DNA of 54,624 bases from an uncultured Lachnospiraceae bacterium (GTDB taxonomy: Bacteria > Bacillota > Clostridia > Lachnospirales > Lachnospiraceae): positions 1 to 54,624 of the forward strand of contig CANQMR010000023.1 in NCBI GenBank assembly GCA_947625015.1, given 5' to 3'. The notes beneath the pieces were generated by a model that saw only the letters and a program-made list of their open reading frames with translations, had not been told where the DNA came from and did no database searches. Both the position numbers and the translations under genes were made by a program. Positions 42,101 through 50,967 of the stretch are shown in pieces (the first letter of the stretch is position 1; every line of letters starts with the position of its first letter).

Positions 42101-43147
42101 ATGGCTAATAAAGTAGTTTTACCGGTTAAATATCCTGCAATCACATCATGGCAGTGGCATGCAACCCTGTTTTCCATTCTTGGTGATGATGAGAACGCCA
42201 AGAAGTGGATTTACAGCAACTACATTCAGCTGCGTTGCTACAATATTCCGGAATACACCAGCGGGGACGAGATTCTGCTGTGCGATATGATGCCGGGCAG
42301 CAGTTCCATGAAGGAGTGTCCGTATCTGATCTTTTCTCTGATTACCAAGCCCCAGATTGAGAACTATTGCGGGGATGTAATAGATTTCATTATCAAGACT
42401 ATTGATATTGGCGGCTATGTGTACGGCGCTTTTGATGAGGCGAGAATGATCAGTAATGTCGGAGTGGATTACAAGTTCTCCCACGAGCTGTTTATCTATG
42501 GTTACAATACGGACGAAGAGATTTTCTATGTGGGCGACTTTACCTTTAAGGACAAATATGCTTATACAACAGTTTCTTTTGATGCGGTAAAGAGAGGTTT
42601 TGACGTTCTGACGCCCAGAGAGGATCACGTATTTAAGGATGATTATAAGGGTACCCGCGGTTTGTATGTGATTCAGAAGAACGTGGATAATAAGTATTAT
42701 GATATCGATCCGGTGCTGATTAAGCGGACTTTGGAGGAATATTTAGAGTGTAAGGACACCAAGGATCATTTCCGGATGATGCGGAACCGGTTCTCTGATA
42801 CTGTGTTTGGCGTGAATGTATATAATGCCCTGAAGGACAGAGTACATAAGCAGTTAGAGGCGGAGGAGCCGGATTTTGATATCCGGGCTTTGCATATTGC
42901 CTATGACCATAAGGTGCTGATGTTAGAGCGGCTTAAGTATTTGATGGCGAACGAAGTTATTCCGTTTGACCAGACCATGCTTGACGAGTATGCGCAGGTG
43001 GTTGACGATATGCTGACAGCAAGGAATCTGTTAGTCCGTATTTCCATTACCGGCGAGATTGAGGCGGGCGCAAGAATTGCCGGCTATCTTGATTCTGCAA
43101 AGGAGAAAGAGGTTGCGATTCTTGGTAAAGTGGTAAAACAGCTTTAA
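42101..43147 (+). CDS. BtrH-like acyltransferase (papain/C39-like fold), lacks the usual Cys
   Basis: A 348-residue soluble protein. The part up to about residue 180 resembles BtrH N-terminal domains: ITSWQWHATLFSIL, then the His motif FSHELFIYGYNTDEEIFYVGDF and a following Tyr-rich strand. BtrH of butirosin synthesis moves an acyl group from a carrier protein onto an aminoglycoside. Here the expected HC nucleophile pair reads HA (WHATL), so cysteine chemistry is doubtful. The C-terminal ~140 residues are helical and unknown. It lies 20 bases after the carrier protein gene and 24 before the phosphopantetheinyl transferase, so the three likely work together on an unknown product. Confidence 0.65.
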   Translation: MANKVVLPVKYPAITSWQWHATLFSILGDDENAKKWIYSNYIQLRCYNIPEYTSGDEILLCDMMPGSSSMKECPYLIFSLITKPQIENYCGDVIDFIIKTIDIGGYVYGAFDEARMISNVGVDYKFSHELFIYGYNTDEEIFYVGDFTFKDKYAYTTVSFDAVKRGFDVLTPREDHVFKDDYKGTRGLYVIQKNVDNKYYDIDPVLIKRTLEEYLECKDTKDHFRMMRNRFSDTVFGVNVYNALKDRVHKQLEAEEPDFDIRALHIAYDHKVLMLERLKYLMANEVIPFDQTMLDEYAQVVDDMLTARNLLVRISITGEIEAGARIAGYLDSAKEKEVAILGKVVKQL

Positions 43148-43171
43148 TCCGGCGGCAAACCAGAGGTTGAT

Positions 43172-43930
43172 ATGATACACATATATTATATGAATTTAAG
43201 CAGTGACTGCTCTTACGAGCAGTCACTTATCTTATACGGGATTCTTCCGCCGGAACGGCAGGAGAAAGTAAAGGCGGCAAAGCGGGAGAAAGTCGCAAGA
43301 AAACGGTTGTATACCGGGGCTTTTCTGCAATACGTCATTTCCCTGGAGACGGGGATACCCATGAAACATATTACGTATACCTACGGCGTCCGGGGGAAAC
43401 CGGAACTGGACTGCCACAATTTGGAAAAATTGTTAAAATGTGAAACTACTAATATAGAAGAAAAATTTTCACATGGATTTTATTTTAACCTTTCCCATTC
43501 CGGAGATTATGCTGTGCTGGCCGTTAGCGACGGCCGGATAGGGATTGATATTGAGTATAAGAAGAATAATTATGAAGCTGTGGCAAAACGCTGTTTTTGC
43601 AAAGAAGAGTATGCAGATATTATGTCGGCCGAAACAGTTGTAGAACAACAGCAAAGATTCCTTCAATATTGGACCATGAAAGAAGCATATATTAAGTACA
43701 CAGGGGAGGGACTTGGCATTTCTCTTGCTTCCTTCAGGATTATCCGTCAGGAAAAAGGACTTTCAAACGCTGGCGATCGCCGGCAATGGTTTGCCAGTAT
43801 GCGGTTGGACGGAATGAGGCCTTACTATGTTGCGCTGTGCAGCAGTCAAAAAAAAGATTTGGCGGAAATGAATGAAAAAGAATTAACAGATGTCTGGACA
43901 GAAGTAAATGTTGGTAATATTTACTATTAA
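43172..43930 (+). CDS. 4'-phosphopantetheinyl transferase (Sfp type)
   Basis: A 252-residue enzyme that attaches phosphopantetheine from CoA to carrier proteins, here presumably the one encoded two genes upstream. The magnesium-binding motif IGIDIEYKK and the catalytic motif YWTMKEAYIKYTGEG are intact, and FNLSHSGDYAVLA is the conserved substrate strand. The Sfp type (rather than AcpS) is usual for secondary metabolism. The start follows AGAGGTTGAT by a few bases. No clear terminator follows. Confidence 0.93.
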   Translation: MIHIYYMNLSSDCSYEQSLILYGILPPERQEKVKAAKREKVARKRLYTGAFLQYVISLETGIPMKHITYTYGVRGKPELDCHNLEKLLKCETTNIEEKFSHGFYFNLSHSGDYAVLAVSDGRIGIDIEYKKNNYEAVAKRCFCKEEYADIMSAETVVEQQQRFLQYWTMKEAYIKYTGEGLGISLASFRIIRQEKGLSNAGDRRQWFASMRLDGMRPYYVALCSSQKKDLAEMNEKELTDVWTEVNVGNIYY

Positions 43931-44064
43931 GCGGCCTTTTTTGAAAAGAAGTTTGGTCGGAATACATAAATGTTTCCTTGATTTTCTTGCTGTTTGGCGA
44001 ATGTTCTGTTTTAAAGTAACAAATCAGAAAGTTTAAGTAAGCAATTTTTTGACCTGAAAAATGC

Positions 44065-44093
44065 TTGACATATGCAGGGAAAAATAGTATCAT
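44065..44093 (+). promoter_or_regulatory. Promoter for the BIG2 surface protein gene
   Basis: TTGACA (44065-44070), exact 17-base spacer, TATCAT (44088-44093). Confidence 0.7.
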
Positions 44094-44096
44094 ATG

Positions 44097-44121
44097 ACAC
44101 GAAACTAAGTGAGATTCGTGT
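44097..44121 (+). promoter_or_regulatory. 5'-end hairpin of the BIG2 transcript
   Basis: ACACGAA (44097-44103) pairs with TTCGTGT (44115-44121). Transcription should start near 44100, so the hairpin sits at or next to the 5' end, where it could stabilise a highly expressed mRNA. Confidence 0.4.
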
Positions 44122-44221
44122 GGCAGCATACGAATTAAGGAAAGATTGCCGAGGATAAATGAGACAATGTTTCCAAAAAAATACGGTGCGGGTTATGCGC
44201 CAGACAGAAAAAGGAGAGGAA

Positions 44222-45397
44222 ATGATGAAGAAAATCACAAAAATGTTAGTTCTTGCTCTCGCATTGGTGGTATCATTCAGCGTTGGGGCAGGTTCTACAG
44301 CACAGGCAGCAAAGAAGGCAAAGAAGACAACCGTTACGAGCGTTGTTGTAACTGACAAGTACACCGGCGAGACATTTAAGTACAGCAAGAACAAGGTAAA
44401 TATTACCCTTGGTGCGGAAGGTAAGGCATATTTAAGTGCAAGTGTTAAATTAAAAAATGCCAAGGCAAAATATTTAAAACCGACATCTTCATACCAGAAG
44501 GTTAGTTATTCTAGCAGTAACAGTAGCATTGCCAAAGTAAGCAAGTCAGGTATAATTACTGCTTCTAAGAGCAAGACAGGTAAAGCTACAATTACAGTTA
44601 CTTCTAAGAAGAATACCAAGAAGAAGGCTAAGTTAGTTGTTAAGGTTGTAAAGGGTAAAGTTACGAGTGTCAAATTGGATAAGAAGGAAGCTACAGTTGA
44701 AGAAGGCCAGCAGATTACATTGAAGGCAACTGTTAAGACAACCAAGAAGGCAAAAGCTAAGAAGACAGTTATCTGGACCTCTTCTGATGAGACTATTGCT
44801 ACAGTTAACAACAAGGGTGTTGTTACAGCATTGAAAGCTGGTACAGTTACCATTACAGCCAGAGCTAAGTATAACGAGAAGGCTAAGGATACATGTAAGG
44901 TTACCGTTACTGCTAAGCCGGCACCGGTACCAACTACATTTACCAAGACAATTGTTCCTACTAATGGTGCGGAAGCTACAGCTACAGTTGTATTTAACAC
45001 AACAGATGTGAGTGTTGTTACGGCAGATATTGTTAAATTCGCAGGGCTTGCTAAGAAGGAAGAAGTTACTGCTGAGATTAATGGTAACCCTCGTAAAGTA
45101 GTTGTTAAAGACGGTAAAGTTACTGTTGATGGTAAGGAACTTACAAATGTAAAAAGCATTACTGTCACAGCTAAAATTAAGGCCTCTGAAATTGGTCCGG
45201 CTCTTGTGTTTGCTCCTGCATCTGTTGCTTCTGTAACAGTTGATGGTGTTGAGTTTACAGGGATTACCGATACGAAAGTTAACATTGCTGGTAAGACATA
45301 TGATTATAAAGTAAATGCTGACGGAAGTATTACCGTAACCGGTACAGATGATCCGACAAATACACTTGCCGCAATAAAGTGCGTAACTGTTAAGTAA
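44222..45397 (+). CDS. Secreted lysine-rich protein with BIG2 (bacterial Ig-like) domains
   Basis: A 391-residue exported protein. Signal peptide KKITKMLVLALALVVSFS with cleavage probably after AQA. Two BIG2-type domains follow (about 30-145, and 146-235 with TVEEGQQITLKATV and WTSSDETIATVNNKGVVTAL), then a C-terminal beta-rich region (about 240-391) with no family I know. No LPXTG anchor, so it may be retained by charge (very Lys-rich) or by polysaccharide. Adjacent ATGs at 44222 and 44225 both fit AAGGAG. It lies just upstream of the exopolysaccharide genes and ends at a very strong terminator, so it is transcribed separately. Confidence 0.85.
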   Translation: MMKKITKMLVLALALVVSFSVGAGSTAQAAKKAKKTTVTSVVVTDKYTGETFKYSKNKVNITLGAEGKAYLSASVKLKNAKAKYLKPTSSYQKVSYSSSNSSIAKVSKSGIITASKSKTGKATITVTSKKNTKKKAKLVVKVVKGKVTSVKLDKKEATVEEGQQITLKATVKTTKKAKAKKTVIWTSSDETIATVNNKGVVTALKAGTVTITARAKYNEKAKDTCKVTVTAKPAPVPTTFTKTIVPTNGAEATATVVFNTTDVSVVTADIVKFAGLAKKEEVTAEINGNPRKVVVKDGKVTVDGKELTNVKSITVTAKIKASEIGPALVFAPASVASVTVDGVEFTGITDTKVNIAGKTYDYKVNADGSITVTGTDDPTNTLAAIKCVTVK

Positions 45398-45438
45398 TTG
45401 AATTGAAAGTTTGACGTCAGTCAATCATAGGATATTTT

Positions 45439-45480
45439 GATTAGGCTGTTAGACGGCATGTCTAACAGCCTAATCTTTGT
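45439..45480 (+). terminator. Strong intrinsic terminator after the BIG2 gene
   Basis: GATTAGGCTGTTAGAC (45439-45454) pairs perfectly over 16 bases with its inverse (45460-45475), 5-base loop, then TTTGTT. Confidence 0.9.
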
Positions 45481-45501
45481 TAAAGAAAAGGAGAAGGTTT
45501 C

Positions 45502-46962
45502 ATGAGAGGGAAACAGAATCATACAGGATTATTGTTTATATTAGGGCTGGTGATGGCAGCCGGTATTTTAAGTCCTAAGATGATTACATTTGCAGGAGGA
45601 ATCAATGGCAATGAGGCAAGGGTGATTGCTGCTGCAAGTGGCACGTTTTCCTATGAGGGCAAAACCTATCGGGCAGGGACTTCCTATATTAATTCTCTGA
45701 CCGGTTATCTGTCGGATGATGACGTGGAGTTGACGGCGGAGCAGGCGGATGAGGCGATTGCCACAATGTATGCCAATATAGGTGAAGGCGTGGCGCAGGG
45801 ATATCTCTATGAGGTTGGAGGCAGTTCAGAAGAGGCCAGTACGGAAGCAGATTCCCAGAAGACGACAGAAGCAGACGCCCGTAAGAAGAAAAAGGATAAG
45901 GAAAAAGAGGAAACGGAAAACACAACGGCCTCCCCGGATGATTTAGACGTCTGGGACGCTATGTCGGAGCCCACTGAGAATAAGCAGAAGCTGAAAGAAA
46001 GACCGGAAAAGGCGGAAGCGGCAGCGTCGGTTGCACTTGAGGAGGACGATATTGTTGTTGTTACCAAAGACAAGGAAAAGATTAGCATTTCAAAAAATAA
46101 GCAGTTAATTCCGGCCTATATGCAGCAGGTAATTAATGGGATATCCATAGTTTTGCTTGCAATTACCCTTGTATGTGGTGTAATCTTATTAGTGAAGAAA
46201 TGTATGAGTTTCCGCAAACCCAAATATAGAAGAGCAAGGCCGGGGCATAGCAAGCGCCGCAAGGTGCGAAGGCATACGAGAAATATACTGACGGTCACAA
46301 CGGCAATTAGTCTGTTGGGCGTGTTTGTTCTGCTGGCAATGTACATCAGTCTTTTTAACAAAGAGGCGATTATGCAGAGTATGCAGAGCAGCGGTTATTT
46401 CCGATATGCTTATTCCGAATATATTGCAGATATGGCGAAACAGGCGGCAGATAATTTCCGGAATGGGAAAGGACTGATGCCTGCAGATGAGATACAGAAT
46501 TATGAGGAATATTTGTTTACCATTAAACAAAATTCTTTAAAGATTTTGAACGGGTATACGGAAACGCCTATTCCGGACAGTAATGTAACGCCGTATATAT
46601 ATAATCTAAAGACAGGTTTTATGAAGATATTTTCGGTTTCCGGTTTGGGAATGCTGCTTAGCGCGGTTATCGGAATCATTTTGATGATTTTTATGGACCA
46701 GCGCCGGGAAAGAGGCGTTAAGCATACTGCTGTGGCAGTGCTCATTGCAAGTACGGTTATGATTATCCTGACGGCAGTTATGGCGGTAAATAAACCGTAT
46801 TTACATCTATATGTGGAGCCGGATTATTTGTATCTGTTCCTGATGGAGTACATTCAATGGAGCGTAAGGGTAATGACCAGCGTAACCGCTTTTGGCATTG
46901 TAGTTGGCATGATTTTGATTGGCGTATTTAAGACTATAAAAAATAGCCGGACAGATGAATAG
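45502..46962 (+). CDS. Unknown multi-pass membrane protein at the head of the exopolysaccharide operon
   Basis: A 486-residue protein I do not recognise. It has an N-terminal signal-like helix and an external domain to about residue 110 (FSYEGKTYRAGTSYINSLT). An acidic Glu/Lys-rich linker runs to about 195. Then come one helix (ISIVLLAITLVCGVILLV), a strongly basic cytoplasmic loop (RRARPGHSKRRKVRRHTR) and four further helices. AAAAGGAGAAGG precedes the ATG. It stands 18 bases before the CpsB phosphatase gene, so it is likely part of the same operon and may take part in export or sensing of the polysaccharide. Confidence 0.7.
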   Translation: MRGKQNHTGLLFILGLVMAAGILSPKMITFAGGINGNEARVIAAASGTFSYEGKTYRAGTSYINSLTGYLSDDDVELTAEQADEAIATMYANIGEGVAQGYLYEVGGSSEEASTEADSQKTTEADARKKKKDKEKEETENTTASPDDLDVWDAMSEPTENKQKLKERPEKAEAAASVALEEDDIVVVTKDKEKISISKNKQLIPAYMQQVINGISIVLLAITLVCGVILLVKKCMSFRKPKYRRARPGHSKRRKVRRHTRNILTVTTAISLLGVFVLLAMYISLFNKEAIMQSMQSSGYFRYAYSEYIADMAKQAADNFRNGKGLMPADEIQNYEEYLFTIKQNSLKILNGYTETPIPDSNVTPYIYNLKTGFMKIFSVSGLGMLLSAVIGIILMIFMDQRRERGVKHTAVAVLIASTVMIILTAVMAVNKPYLHLYVEPDYLYLFLMEYIQWSVRVMTSVTAFGIVVGMILIGVFKTIKNSRTDE

Positions 46963-46980
46963 ATATGACAGGAGAAAAGA

Positions 46981-47709
46981 ATGGACTATTTTGATATACA
47001 TAGCCATATCCTGCCGGGAGTAGATGACGGGGCTTCCACAATGGAAGAATCCTTGGCCATGCTGGGTGTTGCATATGGCGAAGGAACCCGCAGTATATTA
47101 CTGACCCCGCATTATACCAGAGGCAAGAACAGCTATACACGTGAAGAACTGCATAACATATTTGTCAATCTTAAAACAGAAGCGGAAAAGCAATATCCCG
47201 GGCTGAAACTCTATCTGGGGAATGAGATTCTCTATGAGGAGGGAATTGTGGATGACCTGAAGAACGGATTGATTCAGACCATGAATGATACAAAGTATGT
47301 TCTGGTTGAATTTAATATCCGGATTTCCTATAATCAACTGTACGAGGCCGTTCGTAAGCTGACCAACGCCAGATTCCGGCCAATTATTGCCCATGTGGAG
47401 CGTTACCGGTGTCTGTTCAAGCATATTGAGCGGATAGATGAGCTGGTGGGCATGGAGGCCTATTTGCAGATGAACATTTCCAGCGTGTACGGCGGCTTGA
47501 TGGATGAAAACGCGAGATGGTGTAAGAAACTGGTAAGAGAAGAATATATCAGCTTTTTTGGGACCGACGCCCATGATTTGGAGGAGAGAGCCCCCTACAT
47601 CAACGATTATGCGGCATGGATAAGAAAAAAATGCGGAGAAGACCTTTTAGAACAGCTTTTTGTGAAAAATCCGCAGAGAATGATAGAAAATAAATATATT
47701 GTTGAATAA
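46981..47709 (+). CDS. CpsB/YwqE-type tyrosine-protein phosphatase (PHP fold)
   Basis: A 242-residue metal-dependent phosphatase that dephosphorylates the CpsD kinase encoded two genes on. PHP metal motifs are all present: HSHILPGVDDG at the N-terminus, TPHY, the Glu of LGNEILYEEG, AHVERYR and GTDAHD. AGGAGAAAAGA precedes the ATG. Together with the Wzz-like protein and kinase it forms the usual polymer-length control module of Gram-positive capsules. Confidence 0.94.
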   Translation: MDYFDIHSHILPGVDDGASTMEESLAMLGVAYGEGTRSILLTPHYTRGKNSYTREELHNIFVNLKTEAEKQYPGLKLYLGNEILYEEGIVDDLKNGLIQTMNDTKYVLVEFNIRISYNQLYEAVRKLTNARFRPIIAHVERYRCLFKHIERIDELVGMEAYLQMNISSVYGGLMDENARWCKKLVREEYISFFGTDAHDLEERAPYINDYAAWIRKKCGEDLLEQLFVKNPQRMIENKYIVE

Positions 47710-47731
47710 AAAGAAAACAGGAGATATGCGT

Positions 47732-48532
47732 ATGAACGACGAAAGAAATGAAGAAATTGAAATTGATCTGAGGGAATTATTCTATGTGCTGCTTAGTAAG
47801 ATTTGGATTATCATACTGGTAACTGCACTGGGACTGGGCATTGCGGCGGTCTGGACGACGGCATTTATACAGCCGGTATACAGTTCCACATCCATGCTGT
47901 ATGTGAAGTCAAAAACGACCAGTATCACTTCTTTGACGGACTTACAGATTGGCTCTTCCCTGACAGAAGATTATCAGGTATTTATTATGAGCAGACCTGT
48001 AGTGGACAAGGTAATAGACGAATTGGAACTGGATATGACTTATGAAGAATTTGTAAAAAATGTATCTGTAGAGAATCCAACCAATACCCGCTTTATCTAC
48101 ATTACGGTGAACAATCATGATGCATATATGGCCAAGACCATTGTCGATAAGCTGACAGATGTATCCAGGGAACGCATGGGTACAATCATGGAGACGCAAC
48201 CGCCGAATGTAGGCGATTACGGACATATTCCCGAACATCAGACCAGCCCGAGTCTTACAAAAAATGCATTGATTGGCGCAGTGCTTGGGTTCGTTCTGGC
48301 GGCAGCATTTATCATTATTATCCACCTGATGAATGATGCAATTCAGACGACGGAGGATGTAGAAAAATATCTGGGTATCAATACGCTGGGCCTTATTCCG
48401 CTGGAAGAGGGAGTTTCCAAGAGAGGGACCAGAGGACATGATAAAGATGCAGCGAGAGCCAGACGGGCAAAAAGAAAGGCTCAGCGCAAGGCCAGACGGG
48501 CAAAAGCGGAGACGGACGCACAGGAGGAATAG
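47732..48532 (+). CDS. Wzz/CapA-type chain-length and kinase-activator protein
   Basis: A 266-residue membrane protein with two helices (about 22-42 and 178-198) and an external loop between them, the Wzz topology (IDLRELFYVLLSKIWII and QPVYSSTSMLYV). It activates the cytoplasmic tyrosine kinase and sets polysaccharide length. The C-terminal tail is strongly basic (ARARRAKRKAQRKARRAK). The ATG at 47732 is preferred because AGGAG is 8 bases upstream; ATGs at 47726 and 47699 are too close to a ribosome site or lack one. Confidence 0.9.
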   Translation: MNDERNEEIEIDLRELFYVLLSKIWIIILVTALGLGIAAVWTTAFIQPVYSSTSMLYVKSKTTSITSLTDLQIGSSLTEDYQVFIMSRPVVDKVIDELELDMTYEEFVKNVSVENPTNTRFIYITVNNHDAYMAKTIVDKLTDVSRERMGTIMETQPPNVGDYGHIPEHQTSPSLTKNALIGAVLGFVLAAAFIIIIHLMNDAIQTTEDVEKYLGINTLGLIPLEEGVSKRGTRGHDKDAARARRAKRKAQRKARRAKAETDAQEE

Positions 48533-48584
48533 CAAACAGCTACAGATAATGATAATTGGTTACGTTAAATAAGGAAGGTAAGGT

Positions 48585-49304
48585 ATGAAAGTTAATTTTG
48601 AAAAAAGAAAAGAATTAGATTTTAAGACAAACGAAGCATATAAGACATTGCGTACCAACATCAGCTTCTCCGGAGATGATGTCCGGGTGATTGCGATTAC
48701 CAGTTCTGTACCAAATGAAGGAAAATCGGCAGTTTCCTTTAATCTGGCATATTCACTGGCCGAAGATGGGAAAAGGGTGCTGTACATTGATGCAGATATC
48801 CGTAAATCCGTAACCATCGCCCGGTACGGCGTAGATATTGAAACAAAGGGACTAACGCACTATCTTAGCGGACAAAGTGATTTGTCCAACATAATATATG
48901 AAACCAATATTGAGAATTTCAGTATTATTTTTACCGGACAGACGGCGCCTAATCCCTCTGAACTGTTAGGCAATGCCCGATTCAGAACGCTTATTCAGAC
49001 GGCAAGGGAAGAGTATGAATATGTAATTATTGACTGTCCGCCTCTTGGAAGTGTAATTGATGCAGCGATTGTGGCAAAGGAATGCGATGGCGCAATTATT
49101 GTTATTGAAACGGATAACGCCAGTTATAAGATCGTGCAGAGAGTGAAGAAACAACTTGAACAGAGCGGCTGCCGGATACTTGGCGCAGTGCTTAACAAAG
49201 TGGAAATGGGCGGAAAAGGTTATTATGGTAAGGGCTATTACGGCAATTACTATGGACGTTATTACGGAGATTACGGAAGCTATGGAGAATCCCGGGGGGG
49301 GTGA
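48585..49304 (+). CDS. CpsD/CapB-type tyrosine-protein kinase
   Basis: A 239-residue cytoplasmic bacterial tyrosine kinase. Walker A SSVPNEGKSAV (Lys47), Walker A-prime RVLYIDADIRKS, Walker B VIIDCPPLGSV. The C-terminal tail is a Tyr/Gly cluster (about the last 30 residues, KGYYGNYYGRYYGDYG), the autophosphorylation site that controls polymer synthesis. GGAAGGTAAGGT precedes the ATG. Works with the preceding Wzz-like protein and the CpsB phosphatase. Confidence 0.95.
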   Translation: MKVNFEKRKELDFKTNEAYKTLRTNISFSGDDVRVIAITSSVPNEGKSAVSFNLAYSLAEDGKRVLYIDADIRKSVTIARYGVDIETKGLTHYLSGQSDLSNIIYETNIENFSIIFTGQTAPNPSELLGNARFRTLIQTAREEYEYVIIDCPPLGSVIDAAIVAKECDGAIIVIETDNASYKIVQRVKKQLEQSGCRILGAVLNKVEMGGKGYYGKGYYGNYYGRYYGDYGSYGESRGG

Positions 49305-49376
49305 TTCCGGAAATTAGTGAATTATCTGGCGATATAGCAGAATTTAATTCGGGAGCAGATGAAAGGGAGGAATTGG

Positions 49377-50915
49377 ATGTATCAGAGAAATCAAAAAAGA
49401 TGGTATAAACATTTTGATTTTATGCTGTTGGATTTCCTGTGTATGGAGATAAGTTTCTGTCTGGCATATGTATTTCGGTTTGGGAGTGAGCAGGCAGCAG
49501 AGTTGTTGCCGGGTTCACAACAGGCGGCCCCGTATCATCGGATTATGTTAATGATCCTGGTTTTGCATATTGCATTGGTTTTGTTTATATCACCATATTC
49601 CGGAATCCTAAGAAGGACTGCCGCAGAGGAAGTAAAAAAGGTTTTACAATATAATGTATATATACTGGTTGGTATTGTATTTCTGTTTTTTATTGGACAA
49701 TCTTCAGAACTGTATTCCAGAATCGTCGTGTTTGGCTTTGCGATAATTGATATTATCCTTATGACAGCTTATCGGTATATGTATAAAAAATCCCTCCGCC
49801 GCAAGATTAATGACGAGCGGAACCAGGATCATATGCTTTTGATCGCGCCGTATGGACAGATTAACGGTATATTGCACAAGTTTTATAAAAATAAAGTAAG
49901 TACGGTTAAGATTGCAGGGATTATATTAACGGATGATATGGCAGAGTTAGAGGCGGCAGCCACAGATAATATAGTAGAGATGCCCGAAGAAAAAACTGCC
50001 CCAAAGATTGGACAGGAGCAGTCTATGGCTTTTCCGCTGGAAGAAAAGGCGGTTCGCGGTATTCCTATTGTTGGAACGCTTTCTGATATGTATGAGTATG
50101 CCAGAACCAATGTGGTAGATGAAGTATTAATCTGTATGGAGGGCAGCGAAGTAGAAGAAATTGCCGCCCGCTTTATCAGTATGGGTATTACCGTTCACGT
50201 CAGTATCCAGAATTTGATTCAGATTCCCAAGGCAACGGTGAACCGGGTAAACGGCATTTCCGTCATTACAGCCAGTGTAAATACGGTGACGGCGCAGCAG
50301 CTTATGATTAAGCGGCTGGTTGATCTTTTTTTTGGGTTCATGGGTTCTATAGCCACCATTTTACTTACGATTATTATTGCCCCTATGATCTGGATTGCCG
50401 ATCCGGGGCCGGTATTTTTCCGTCAGGAACGGGTGGGCAAGAATGGAAGAACCTTCCGGATCTGGAAGTTCCGAACCATGTATAAGGATGCAGAGGCCCG
50501 TAAGGCGGAACTGATGGAGCAGAATAAAATGTCCGGCCTGATGTTCAAGATGGATGACGATCCCAGAATTATCGGCTACGGGAAGAAGTTTTCCCTTGGT
50601 AAATTTCTGCGGGAGACTTCCATTGATGAACTGCCCCAGTCTTTTAATATACTGGCGGGCAGCATGAGCGTGGTGGGCACCAGACCCCCCACAGTCAAAG
50701 AGTATGAGCAGTATGAGCTTCATCATAAAGGACGGCTGGCCACAAAGCCGGGACTTACAGGAATGTGGCAGATTAGCGGCAGAAGTGATATTACAGATTT
50801 TGAAGAGGTAGTCCGGCTGGACAAGGAATATATTGATAACTTTTCATTGGGACTAGATTTGGAGATTATACTAAAGACCTTTAAGGTGGTATTGGGCAGG
50901 AAAGGCTCTGTGTAA
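49377..50915 (+). CDS. Polyprenyl-phosphate sugar-1-phosphate transferase (exopolysaccharide initiation)
   Basis: A 512-residue WbaP/CpsE-type enzyme that transfers the first sugar phosphate onto undecaprenyl phosphate. Four or five N-terminal helices (about 15-140), a central nucleotide-binding-like domain (about 150-310), one further helix (FFGFMGSIATILLTIIIAP) and the catalytic domain with RVGKNGRTFRIWKFRTM, LRETSIDELPQ, VVGTRPP and KPGLTGMWQISGRS. The ATG at 49377 follows AGGGAGG by 6 bases; an in-frame ATG at 49359 precedes that site. The sugar cannot be told from sequence. Confidence 0.94.
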   Translation: MYQRNQKRWYKHFDFMLLDFLCMEISFCLAYVFRFGSEQAAELLPGSQQAAPYHRIMLMILVLHIALVLFISPYSGILRRTAAEEVKKVLQYNVYILVGIVFLFFIGQSSELYSRIVVFGFAIIDIILMTAYRYMYKKSLRRKINDERNQDHMLLIAPYGQINGILHKFYKNKVSTVKIAGIILTDDMAELEAAATDNIVEMPEEKTAPKIGQEQSMAFPLEEKAVRGIPIVGTLSDMYEYARTNVVDEVLICMEGSEVEEIAARFISMGITVHVSIQNLIQIPKATVNRVNGISVITASVNTVTAQQLMIKRLVDLFFGFMGSIATILLTIIIAPMIWIADPGPVFFRQERVGKNGRTFRIWKFRTMYKDAEARKAELMEQNKMSGLMFKMDDDPRIIGYGKKFSLGKFLRETSIDELPQSFNILAGSMSVVGTRPPTVKEYEQYELHHKGRLATKPGLTGMWQISGRSDITDFEEVVRLDKEYIDNFSLGLDLEIILKTFKVVLGRKGSV

Positions 50916-50967
50916 TACATAAACCAAAAAAGGCTGGCAGTAAGCGCCGCAGGCAGGAGGTTATCAT

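Noticed and set aside
44506-45424. Long antisense open frames inside the BIG2 gene
   Set aside because: They arise from the repetitive Lys/Thr/Val codons of the sense gene and have no start signals.
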